NCBI GenBank assembly: GCA_934141575.1
Contig: CAKPCJ010000011.1
Coordinates: 1 to 33,118 of the forward strand
Direction: 5' to 3'
Source: an uncultured Bacilli bacterium
Lineage (GTDB): Bacteria > Bacillota_I > Bacilli_A > RF39 > UBA660
Length of the DNA: 33,118 nt
Position 1 is the first letter of the stretch, and each line of letters begins with the position of its first letter. Both the position numbers and the translations under genes were made by a program. Under the pieces are notes generated by a model that searched no databases, was not told where the DNA came from, and saw only the letters and a program-made list of their open reading frames with translations. Of the stretch, positions 25,058-31,691 are shown piece after piece.

Positions 25058-25786
25058 TTAATTATTATCTTTTGGTATTTTTATCAAGAAATTTTCATAC
25101 CAACCTTTTTTATATCTTAATGAAATGTATCCTATTAGTGAAACTGTGAACGCTCCTAAACAGTCAACTATTATGTCTTTCATAGTATCTTTTAGGGCTT
25201 CTCTTCCAACAAGTGCCACATGGTTTTCAAGTGCAAATTTTTGCATATTTAATCCTAGTAGTCCATCAAATGAGAATTCATATATTTCCCAGAGTGCTCC
25301 TAATGTTACTGCAAAACAAAACGAAAATATTGCCACAAATATTGGACTTAGGTGCATATATGCAGTATTTTCATTATTTAAGATATTTATAAATGAAAAT
25401 CCTAATGCTCCAAGCATTGCACCGCTAAATGTATGTAATATTGTATCCCATTGTGGAACATCATAATAAAAGTTTCTAACTTCGCCCAAAAATATTGCAG
25501 CATATAGGAATATTACAAATGCTAAATACATATTTGAAGGTATAACTATTTTCTTTTTTTTCGTTATCGCACTTGGTAACAGCATGGCTAATATCCCAAC
25601 TATACATTGTATTAACATTAATATGTAATCTGTTTTTAATCTAACTCCCAGTTCTCCTGTTTCATTTGTTGTTGGAGAAATTATTATTTTATATATTATA
25701 AATCCTATTGGAATAATAAAGCTATATAATACACATATACTTATTGCTCTTTTCCAATCAATTTTTTTATTTATTTTCTTTTTCAT
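25058..25786 (-). CDS. integral membrane protein, DUF2238/YjdF-like
   Basis: The 242-residue protein has about six membrane segments. The blocks WDTILHTFSGAMLGALGFSF near residue 117 and TLGALWEIYEFSFD near 160, followed by DTMKDIIVDCLGA near 200, match the pattern of the YjdF/DUF2238 group of membrane proteins, whose function is unknown. Acidic and histidine residues within the segments may bind a metal or ligand, but this is speculation. Its ATG lies 20 bases inside the end of rbfA in another frame, with only a weak AAGAG upstream. It probably depends on translation of rbfA. It is the last gene of the rimP operon, a place usually held by truB or ribF. Confidence 0.75.
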   Translation of the reverse strand: MKKKINKKIDWKRAISICVLYSFIIPIGFIIYKIIISPTTNETGELGVRLKTDYILMLIQCIVGILAMLLPSAITKKKKIVIPSNMYLAFVIFLYAAIFLGEVRNFYYDVPQWDTILHTFSGAMLGALGFSFINILNNENTAYMHLSPIFVAIFSFCFAVTLGALWEIYEFSFDGLLGLNMQKFALENHVALVGREALKDTMKDIIVDCLGAFTVSLIGYISLRYKKGWYENFLIKIPKDNN

Positions 25787-26114
25787 GTATCTCTTGAATT
25801 TTCTTTTCTATTTTCATACCATATTCTATTGATTCATCAAAGATAAATCTAAGTTCTGGTACATGTCTAACATCAATTCTGCTTGCTAATTCTGTTCTTA
25901 TATATCCTTTTGCATTTTCTAATGACTTTAGAATTTGATCTTTTTTGTCTTTGTTGTAGCATGTAAAGTATACTTTAGCAAAACTTAAATCGTTTGTAAC
26001 TTCTACAAAACTAATTGAAACTTCTTTAAGTATTTCATCTTTTGCTTTTCTTTGTAATATCATGCTTATTTCTTTTTCCATTAAGGATCCAATTCTTTCT
26101 ATTTTTATACTCAT
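25767..26114 (-). CDS. rbfA: ribosome-binding factor A
   Basis: RbfA is a small KH-fold protein that binds the immature 30S subunit and helps process the 5' end of 16S rRNA. The 115-residue protein shows the usual blocks: RIGSLMEKEISMILQRKAKDE at the N-terminus, the FVEVTNDLSFAKVYFTCY strand region near 36-53, AKGYIRTELASRIDVRHVPELRFIFDESIEYG near 68-99 and a charged helix at the end. The length is normal. Its ATG shares one base with the stop codon of the NUDIX gene (TAATG), and the following membrane protein gene overlaps its 3' end by 20 bases. Confidence 0.95.
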   Translation of the reverse strand: MSIKIERIGSLMEKEISMILQRKAKDEILKEVSISFVEVTNDLSFAKVYFTCYNKDKKDQILKSLENAKGYIRTELASRIDVRHVPELRFIFDESIEYGMKIEKKIQEIHEKENK

Positions 26115-26623
26115 TAAATCACCTCAAATATTTTGCTGTAGTAATTTTCGTACATATCGTTAAAATTATTAAATGTACCTAATTCAACACTCTCTAATAT
26201 GTGTTCTTTAGACATATAGCAAACTGCTTGAACTTCCTCAACTTGTGCCATCACATCATCTACATCTATATCTTCACTTAATAAGAATACTTCTGCAATG
26301 TGATTTCTTTTCCCCGTTGGGAATAAAGTTGCTACATGTTTTATTTTCGTTTCATCTAATTCATAAGATAATTCTTCCATTAATTCTCTTCTTGCAGTTG
26401 TTAATGCTGTTTCATTTGCATTAACAAAGCCAGCAGTTATAGACCAAAGATTAGGGTCTACCTTTTTGTAACTTGCTCTTTGTTGAACTAAGAATAGGCC
26501 ATTACTATTTTTTATCCATATGTGTATTACTCTTGCATATTCATTTTCTTCTAGTTCATCAGTTCTTAATTTTGTATATCCCAAGTTGTTGCCCCCTGCA
26601 TCTAATATGTCTATATATTCCAT
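26114..26623 (-). CDS. NUDIX hydrolase
   Basis: The 169-residue protein contains a NUDIX box near residues 65-86: GFVNANETALTTARRELMEE, matching Gx5Ex7REUxEE, with the usual final Gly replaced by Ser. Glutamates of REL and EE bind the metal for hydrolysing a nucleoside diphosphate linked to another group. The N-terminus (IDILDAGGNNLGYTK...RVIHIWIKNSNGLFLVQQRA) is like that of YfcD/Idi-like NUDIX proteins, so isopentenyl diphosphate isomerase relatives are an alternative. The substrate is unknown. It sits between infB and rbfA, three bases after infB and overlapping rbfA by one base, an unusual insertion in a well-conserved operon. Confidence 0.88.
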   Translation of the reverse strand: MEYIDILDAGGNNLGYTKLRTDELEENEYARVIHIWIKNSNGLFLVQQRASYKKVDPNLWSITAGFVNANETALTTARRELMEELSYELDETKIKHVATLFPTGKRNHIAEVFLLSEDIDVDDVMAQVEEVQAVCYMSKEHILESVELGTFNNFNDMYENYYSKIFEVI

Positions 26624-26626
26624 TTT

Positions 26627-28732
26627 CTACCTTTTCATTTCCTTTACTTCGTATGCTTCGATAATATCTTTTTCTTTTATATCATTATAATTTTCTATTG
26701 TTATACCACATTCTAGTCCAGCTTTAACCTCTTTTACAGAATCTTTTTCTCTTTGAACTGATCCTATTTTTCCATCATATATAACAACGCCATCACGGAT
26801 TATTCTTGCTTTGGCATCTCTTTTTATAACGCCTTCCGTTACATAGCTTCCTGCTATATTACCAACTTTAGAAAATTTATATATTTTTCTTATTTCTGCT
26901 TGGCCAAGTGTTATTTCTTCATATATTGGTTCTAGCATTCCCTTCATTGCATCTTCTATTTCTTCGGTAACTTTATAGATTATGTCATAGAATCTGATTT
27001 CTACACCATATTGTTTTGCAATGTCTTTTGTTTTTGTAGTTGGTTTAATATTAAAGCCTATTATGATTGCATTTGATGCGTTTGCTAATACGACATCACT
27101 TTCTGTTATTGAGCCTGTGCCAGATCTAATAATTTTTACCTTTACGCCTTCTACATCAATTTTGGATAGAGAGTTTTTAACTGCTTCTTCACTACCTTTG
27201 ACGTCGGCTTTTAGAATTATATTGATTTCTTTTACACCTTCTTGAATTTGTGCAAATAAGTCCTCAAAGTTTAATTTTTGTTGTTTATTATTTTTTGTTT
27301 CAAATGCTAATTTTCTTTGTTCTTCTACAATTCTTGCTTGCTTTTCTGTTTCAAATGCCATAAATTTATCACCAGCTGATGGAATTGTATTTAATCCTGT
27401 TATTTCAACTGGTTGACTTGGATAAGCTTCAACAATTTCTTGACCTAAATCATTTTTCATTGTTCTTACTTTTCCATAACTTGTTCCTACAACTATTGGA
27501 TCTCCTAGTCTTAGAGTACCATTTCCTATTAGTAATGAAACTATGTTACCAATATTTTTATCGGCTTTTGACTCAATAACTGTTCCTAAAGCATATCTTG
27601 ATGGATTAGCTTTATAGTCGTTCATTTCGGCAATTAGTAAAATGTTTTCTAGTAATTGATCAACGCCCATACCAGTTTTCGCACTGATTTTAATAAATAA
27701 TGTATCTCCGCCCCATTCATCTGGCGTTAGACCACATTCAACCATTTCAGTCATTACTCTATCAGCAGTAGCACCTGGTTTATCCATTTTATTTACTGCT
27801 ACTATTATAGGAACACCTGCTGCTTTTGCATGGTCTATTGCTTCTCTTGTTTGTGGCATTACTCCATCATCGGCTGCTACTATTATTACAACTATATCTG
27901 TTACACTTGCTCCACGTGCTCTCATTTCCGTAAATGCTTCATGTCCTGGAGTATCAATAAACGTTATTTTACTTCCATTGTATTCTATTTGGTATGCACC
28001 TATTGCTTGAGTTATTCCTCCTGCCTCTTGCGCTGCTACATGTGTTTTTCTTATTGTATCAAGTAAAGTAGTTTTACCATGATCTACATGTCCCATTATA
28101 GTTACAACTGGAGGTCTCTTGATTAAATCTTTAGGATCATCTATAGCTTCAAATTCTTCAAAGTTACTTACGTCTGTTGTTTCTTCTCTTTTTAGTTCTT
28201 TACCATATTCCATTGCCACTAGTGATGCGTTTTCAAAATCTATCGGATTGTTTAATCCTAACATTAATCCTAACATCATAAGTTTTTTAATAATTTCTGT
28301 TGTATTAACGTTTAATGCTGATGCAAAGTCTGAAACAGTCATATTTTCTTTGTATAAAATTACATTTTCTTCTTTTGCTTTGTTTCCCATTAGTTTGTCT
28401 TTATTTTTATACATAGCTTTTTTTCTATTATTTAGTTCTTCTTTATCTTTATTACTTATTATATCTTTCTTTTTAGAAAGTTTTTGGCTTTTGATTGTGT
28501 CATCAACCTTGATATTAGTTTTTGATATGATGTTTTCCACTGCTGTATCTAATTCTTCATCATCATAGCTTTCTTCAGGTTCATTTGGCATCGAGTTATC
28601 TAACATGATTATTTCATCATCACTTAATTCATAATTTTCGTCTGTTGCCTTTATGCCAAGCTTTCTGCATTCTTTTATTACGTCTTCAACGCTTTTGTTA
28701 ATATCATTTGCATATTCTAATACACTCATCAT
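26627..28732 (-). CDS. infB: translation initiation factor IF-2
   Basis: IF-2 is the GTPase that places initiator tRNA on the 30S subunit and promotes subunit joining. The 701-residue protein has an N-terminal region with a short IF2-N helix bundle and a lysine/glutamate-rich linker, then a second IF2-N-like stretch near 128-180. The G domain has GHVDHGKTTLLD at 214-225, DTPGHEAF and NKMDKPGAT. Beta-barrel domain II, the linker helix and the C-terminal tRNA-binding domain follow. The length is typical of compact Firmicutes IF-2. Two adjacent ATGs follow GAGGTGG, and either could be used. It follows rnpM directly; the usual ylxQ gene between them is missing. Confidence 0.97.
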   Translation of the reverse strand: MMSVLEYANDINKSVEDVIKECRKLGIKATDENYELSDDEIIMLDNSMPNEPEESYDDEELDTAVENIISKTNIKVDDTIKSQKLSKKKDIISNKDKEELNNRKKAMYKNKDKLMGNKAKEENVILYKENMTVSDFASALNVNTTEIIKKLMMLGLMLGLNNPIDFENASLVAMEYGKELKREETTDVSNFEEFEAIDDPKDLIKRPPVVTIMGHVDHGKTTLLDTIRKTHVAAQEAGGITQAIGAYQIEYNGSKITFIDTPGHEAFTEMRARGASVTDIVVIIVAADDGVMPQTREAIDHAKAAGVPIIVAVNKMDKPGATADRVMTEMVECGLTPDEWGGDTLFIKISAKTGMGVDQLLENILLIAEMNDYKANPSRYALGTVIESKADKNIGNIVSLLIGNGTLRLGDPIVVGTSYGKVRTMKNDLGQEIVEAYPSQPVEITGLNTIPSAGDKFMAFETEKQARIVEEQRKLAFETKNNKQQKLNFEDLFAQIQEGVKEINIILKADVKGSEEAVKNSLSKIDVEGVKVKIIRSGTGSITESDVVLANASNAIIIGFNIKPTTKTKDIAKQYGVEIRFYDIIYKVTEEIEDAMKGMLEPIYEEITLGQAEIRKIYKFSKVGNIAGSYVTEGVIKRDAKARIIRDGVVIYDGKIGSVQREKDSVKEVKAGLECGITIENYNDIKEKDIIEAYEVKEMKR

Positions 28733-28755
28733 ATTTAACCACCTCTTTCTTTAAT

Positions 28756-29013
28756 TTATATAAGTTTATTCAATTCCTCGAATATTTTATCAGGTATTTC
28801 AATTCCTAGTATTCTCTCTAAGACTTTTGATTTTTTTGCCTTTTCAAATACTTGTGAATCTTTTTTTAAATAAGCTCCTCTACCATTCTTTTTTCCGGTT
28901 AAATCTATTACTATATCTTGTTCTGGTGTCCTTACTATCCTAATGAGTTCGTTTTTTGGAAGCTTTTCTTTTGTTACTACACAACTTCTTAATGGTATTT
29001 TTTTTTGGTTCAT
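28756..29013 (-). CDS. rnpM: RNase P modulator RnpM (YlxR)
   Basis: The 85-residue protein belongs to the YlxR/DUF448 family. The B. subtilis member binds RNase P RNA and lowers its activity. The signatures are RSCVVTKEKLPKNELIRIVRTP near residues 9-30 and KKNGRGAYLKK near 41-51. Length and position after nusA are normal. The ribosome binding site GGAGG lies in the short gap after nusA and can pair with a CTCC just before the ATG, which may limit translation. Between this gene and infB one would normally expect ylxQ, an L7Ae-type RNA-binding protein, but only 23 bases are present. Confidence 0.93.
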   Translation of the reverse strand: MNQKKIPLRSCVVTKEKLPKNELIRIVRTPEQDIVIDLTGKKNGRGAYLKKDSQVFEKAKKSKVLERILGIEIPDKIFEELNKLI

Positions 29014-29014
29014 A

Positions 29015-29025
29015 GGAGCACCTCC
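29015..29025 (-). promoter_or_regulatory. Shine-Dalgarno of rnpM able to form a small hairpin
   Basis: On the minus strand GGAG (29022-29025), GTG and CTCC (29015-29018) form a four-pair, three-base-loop hairpin that covers the Shine-Dalgarno directly before the ATG at 29011-29013. A ribosome finishing nusA, whose stop codon touches the hairpin, would open it. The pairing is visible; the regulatory effect is inferred. Confidence 0.4.
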
Positions 29026-30132
29026 CTATTTTATGTTAATTCCCATATTTGCAGCATCACTTCTTGATTTAACTTCTATTTTGAAGTGTGTTAATCTAGA
29101 TGCTAATTTTATATTTTGTCCTTTTTTTCCAATTGCTAATGATAATTCATCATCAGCTACTATAGCAAGTGCTTCATTTGAATCATCACTATCTATTAAT
29201 ACTGTTATATTTGTTGCTGGACTTAGAGCATTTTTAATAAATTCTGATGCATTTTTTGAATATAGAACTATATCTATTTTTTCTCCATTAAGTTCTTTTA
29301 TTATGTTATTTATTCTACTTCCTCTTTCACCAATACATGCTCCTATTGGGTCAACTCTATTGTTATTTGACGCTACTGCTATTTTACTTCTTGAGCCAGC
29401 ATCTCTTGCTACTCCGTAAAGCATTATTGTTCCATCACTTAATTCAGGTATTTCTAATTCTAGCAGTCTCTTTACAAACCCATAGTGACTTCTTGAAAGA
29501 AGTATAAGTGGTCCTTTTGTTGTTGCTTCAATTTTTGTTACATAAACCTTAACAGAGTTTCCCATTGTAAGTTTTTCTCCAGGGATTAATTCTTTCTTTG
29601 GCAATACTCCTCTTGCTCTACCAAGATCAACATAATAATTTAGTGAGTCTTCCATTGAAAGAATTCCAACTATTAACTCATCTTGCTTATCTTTATATTC
29701 TTCAAGTATACTTTCTCTTTCTGCCTCTCTTATCTTTTGCGTTAATACTTGTTTTGCAGTTGATGTAGCTACTCTTCCGAAATCTTTTGGTGTTACTTCT
29801 TCTTTCAAAATATCTCCCACTTGTATTGTTGGATCAATTTTTTTGGCATCACTTAATAATATTGGTTCAAATGTTTCTTCTTTTTCTTCTTCATTCTCAT
29901 CAAATTCTTCGTCATCTTCATCTTCTTCAATTTTTTCGACTACTATTTTTACTGAAAATATTTTTATTTCACCATTGTCTTCGTTTATGTCAACTTCTAC
30001 ATTTGGTTTTCCATACATTTTTTTATATGCTGTTGCAAGAGCTAATTTCATACCATCTAATACTTTATCTTTTGATATATTTTTTTCTGCTACTATATAA
30101 TCGAGTGATTTTATAAATTCTTTTCCGTTCAT
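29026..30132 (-). CDS. nusA: transcription termination/antitermination factor NusA
   Basis: NusA binds RNA polymerase and controls pausing, termination and rRNA antitermination. The 368-residue protein has an N-terminal polymerase-binding domain (about 1-125), an S1 domain (about 130-200, with GILSMEDSLNYYVDLGRARGVLP) and two KH domains (about 200-345, with PIGACIGERGSRINNIIKELNGEKIDIV and ELSLAIGKKGQNIKLASRLT). The Bacillus protein has about the same length. An unusually acidic stretch, EEDEDDEEFDENEEEKEE near residues 69-86, interrupts the N-terminal domain. The ribosome binding site GGAGG lies inside the last codons of rimP, and the ATG follows the rimP stop after one base. Confidence 0.96.
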   Translation of the reverse strand: MNGKEFIKSLDYIVAEKNISKDKVLDGMKLALATAYKKMYGKPNVEVDINEDNGEIKIFSVKIVVEKIEEDEDDEEFDENEEEKEETFEPILLSDAKKIDPTIQVGDILKEEVTPKDFGRVATSTAKQVLTQKIREAERESILEEYKDKQDELIVGILSMEDSLNYYVDLGRARGVLPKKELIPGEKLTMGNSVKVYVTKIEATTKGPLILLSRSHYGFVKRLLELEIPELSDGTIMLYGVARDAGSRSKIAVASNNNRVDPIGACIGERGSRINNIIKELNGEKIDIVLYSKNASEFIKNALSPATNITVLIDSDDSNEALAIVADDELSLAIGKKGQNIKLASRLTHFKIEVKSRSDAANMGINIK

Positions 30133-30133
30133 C

Positions 30134-30382
30134 TTAATTTCCTCCTTTTTCTTTTGAACTTATATCTAATATATAGGATTCTTCTATAACATCTATTTCA
30201 TCCAAAATATCGTTTATTATATGTGTTGCTTCTACGCATGTATCCAAATCTACTACAACTTGTTTGTCTATAACTATTCTTAAAAAGTTATTACTTCCTT
30301 CTTTTTCATAAGTTATTTCGTCTATAGTTATCCCATGTTCTAATAGTGGACCTTCTATGCTTTCTCTAATTTTATCTAGCAT
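30134..30382 (-). CDS. rimP: ribosome maturation factor RimP, N-terminal domain only
   Basis: RimP helps assemble the 30S subunit. The 82-residue product covers only the N-terminal alpha/beta domain: MLDKIRESIEGPLLEHGITIDEITYEKEG, LRIVIDKQ, the VDLDTCVEATHIINDILDE helix and YILDISS. Normal RimP proteins have about 150 residues, with a C-terminal SH3-like domain after the ISSPG motif. Here the sequence turns to KEKGGN and stops, and nusA starts after one base. The final codons double as the nusA ribosome binding site, so there is no room for the missing domain and no sign of a recent frameshift. The ATG at 30380-30382 with AGGAGGT before it is the start; an earlier in-frame ATG lies upstream of the promoter -10 box. 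Confidence 0.85.
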   Translation of the reverse strand: MLDKIRESIEGPLLEHGITIDEITYEKEGSNNFLRIVIDKQVVVDLDTCVEATHIINDILDEIDVIEESYILDISSKEKGGN

Positions 30383-30407
30383 ATTACCTCCTATAAATAA
30401 ATTTAAA

Positions 30408-30427
30408 GAGTGGTTGTTATACCACTC
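30408..30427 (-). promoter_or_regulatory. 5' leader hairpin of the rimP-nusA-infB operon
   Basis: GAGTGGT (30421-30427 on minus) and ACCACTC (30408-30414) form a seven-pair stem with a six-base loop only a few bases after the expected transcription start. No long T run follows, so it is more likely an mRNA 5' stabiliser or a binding site than a terminator. Confidence 0.5.
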
Positions 30428-30439
30428 GTTGATATGTTT

Positions 30440-30445
30440 ATTATA
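30440..30445 (-). promoter_or_regulatory. extended -10 promoter of the rimP-nusA-infB operon
   Basis: The minus strand reads TATGGTATAAT, a perfect -10 box with the TGn extension. A weak TTTTGT sits 17 bases upstream as a possible -35 box. The leader would be about 50 bases long. Confidence 0.65.
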
Positions 30446-30523
30446 CCATATAAATTTATTAAACAAAAGGAATTTGCTAATTTTCTTGCATTTTTTTATT
30501 ATTTTGTGTTTATTTAAAATATT

Positions 30524-30964
30524 TTATTTCTTCCAATATTCTAAATTCTTATTCTGCAAATAATTATTTGCCAATATATCTGGCATGTATATTATTAGTT
30601 CTTTTATTCTTATTCCATTTGAATAAGTTTCAATTATTTTTTTATCATTTTCATTTTTCTCTAACAATTTTATATAATTATCAAAAAATTTTCCTGTATC
30701 GCTTTTCATTGAATTTGATCTAATATCGTATCTTATATTATCGAAAGTTACTATTGTTATTGTTATATTTTCTTCATTTTTTAAAAATTCAAGTTCACTT
30801 AACAGATTGTTAGTTGTAAGGTTTTCATTTTCATATGAAATGTGATACTCGTGATAAGTTACAATTTCTTTCTCACTAAATGTTGATAATATATCCACCT
30901 TGTATCTTTTTAGTATAGATGCGCATGAAATTAACAATATTAAAATTATTATTTTTTTTATCAT
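30524..30964 (-). CDS. small putative lipoprotein of unknown function
   Basis: The 146-residue protein starts MIKKIIILILLISCASILKR. That is a basic start and hydrophobic stretch leading to LISC, an acceptable lipobox with Cys14 as the lipidated residue. The rest is polar, with the blocks EIVTYHEYHISYENENLTTNNLLSELEF and NITITIVTFDNIRYDIRSNSMKS, and it should sit on the outer face of the membrane. I do not recognise the family. Its ATG overlaps the stop of the upstream DUF3298 gene as ATGA, with GAGGAG inside that gene as ribosome binding site. The two proteins are probably made together. No clear terminator follows; the rimP promoter begins nearby. Confidence 0.65.
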   Translation of the reverse strand: MIKKIIILILLISCASILKRYKVDILSTFSEKEIVTYHEYHISYENENLTTNNLLSELEFLKNEENITITIVTFDNIRYDIRSNSMKSDTGKFFDNYIKLLEKNENDKKIIETYSNGIRIKELIIYMPDILANNYLQNKNLEYWKK

Positions 30965-31635
30965 TTTATCTCCTCTAGTTTATCATATGGTATTACAACA
31001 TTAAACTCGCCTTGGCTATATGGTGCCACTTGGTATTGTGGAAAAAATATAATTATTCCACCTTTTGAAAAAACAAAATTTTTAAAATTTGAGGTTGTTG
31101 GATTTGTTCCATCCATAAGCATATTTGTATCTGTTATTCTTGGATTCTTTATTAATTCTTGCCTACTTATTTTTGAAAATGTATTTATTACATTTTTATA
31201 CTTTTTTTCAAGAAAATCTAAATATATTTCATTATCCGTTTTTGTGTTGTAATTTATGGTAAAGATTTCATGATTTGGATGAGCACCACCCGTATAATAT
31301 TCTATTCTGAATATATATGAAATATATTCATTATTTGAGTATTCATCATACAAAATAATTAATGTGTGATATTGATTATTATGTGGTATTTCGTTACTTA
31401 TTTCTGATTTGAATTTGTTTATGTATTCGGATATTTTTTTATTTATTATTTTATTTAATTTTTTATAATTTGTAATTGGTATATATACTTTTATTTTATA
31501 GTTATTTTTTTCTATAATGTCTATTTTCTTTTCGTTTAAACTCATAGATACTGGTTCGATTTTTTTGCTGTTTATATTTGTTACTAAAACCAATATATTT
31601 ATTAATGTTAAAACTAATATTATTATTTTTTTCAT
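30961..31635 (-). CDS. DUF3298 domain membrane-anchored protein
   Basis: The 224-residue protein has an N-terminal signal or anchor (MKKIIILVLTLINILVLVTNI) and an outer region with the DUF4163/DUF3298 pair found in RsiV-type anti-sigma factors and PdaC-like proteins. Family features are FRIEYYTGGAHPNHEIFTINYNTKT near residues 110-135 and GGIIIFFPQYQVAPYSQGEFNVVIPYDKL near 190-220. No sigma-factor gene is nearby, and the N-terminal part before the membrane segment is too short for a sigma-binding domain. Anti-sigma activity is therefore unlikely; a lysozyme- or wall-binding role is possible. A GTG directly before the ATG at 31633-31635 was not chosen, because GGTGA is better spaced for the ATG. 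Confidence 0.8.
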   Translation of the reverse strand: MKKIIILVLTLINILVLVTNINSKKIEPVSMSLNEKKIDIIEKNNYKIKVYIPITNYKKLNKIINKKISEYINKFKSEISNEIPHNNQYHTLIILYDEYSNNEYISYIFRIEYYTGGAHPNHEIFTINYNTKTDNEIYLDFLEKKYKNVINTFSKISRQELIKNPRITDTNMLMDGTNPTTSNFKNFVFSKGGIIIFFPQYQVAPYSQGEFNVVIPYDKLEEIK

Positions 31636-31667
31636 CACATTTCACCATTTAATGATATGAAATTTAA

Positions 31668-31691
31668 TAAAAAAAAGACTTTTAAAGTCTT
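31668..31691 (-). terminator. intrinsic terminator of the carbohydrate-binding repeat protein gene
   Basis: AAGACTT (31685-31691 on minus) pairs with AAGTCTT (31675-31681) around a three-base loop, followed by a T run. The TAA stop codon at 31690-31692 overlaps the first bases of the stem. Confidence 0.8.

Noticed and set aside
30383..30466. N-terminal extension of RimP by 28 residues
   Set aside because: The upstream ATG lies before the -10 box and has no ribosome binding site, while AGGAGGT precedes the internal ATG.
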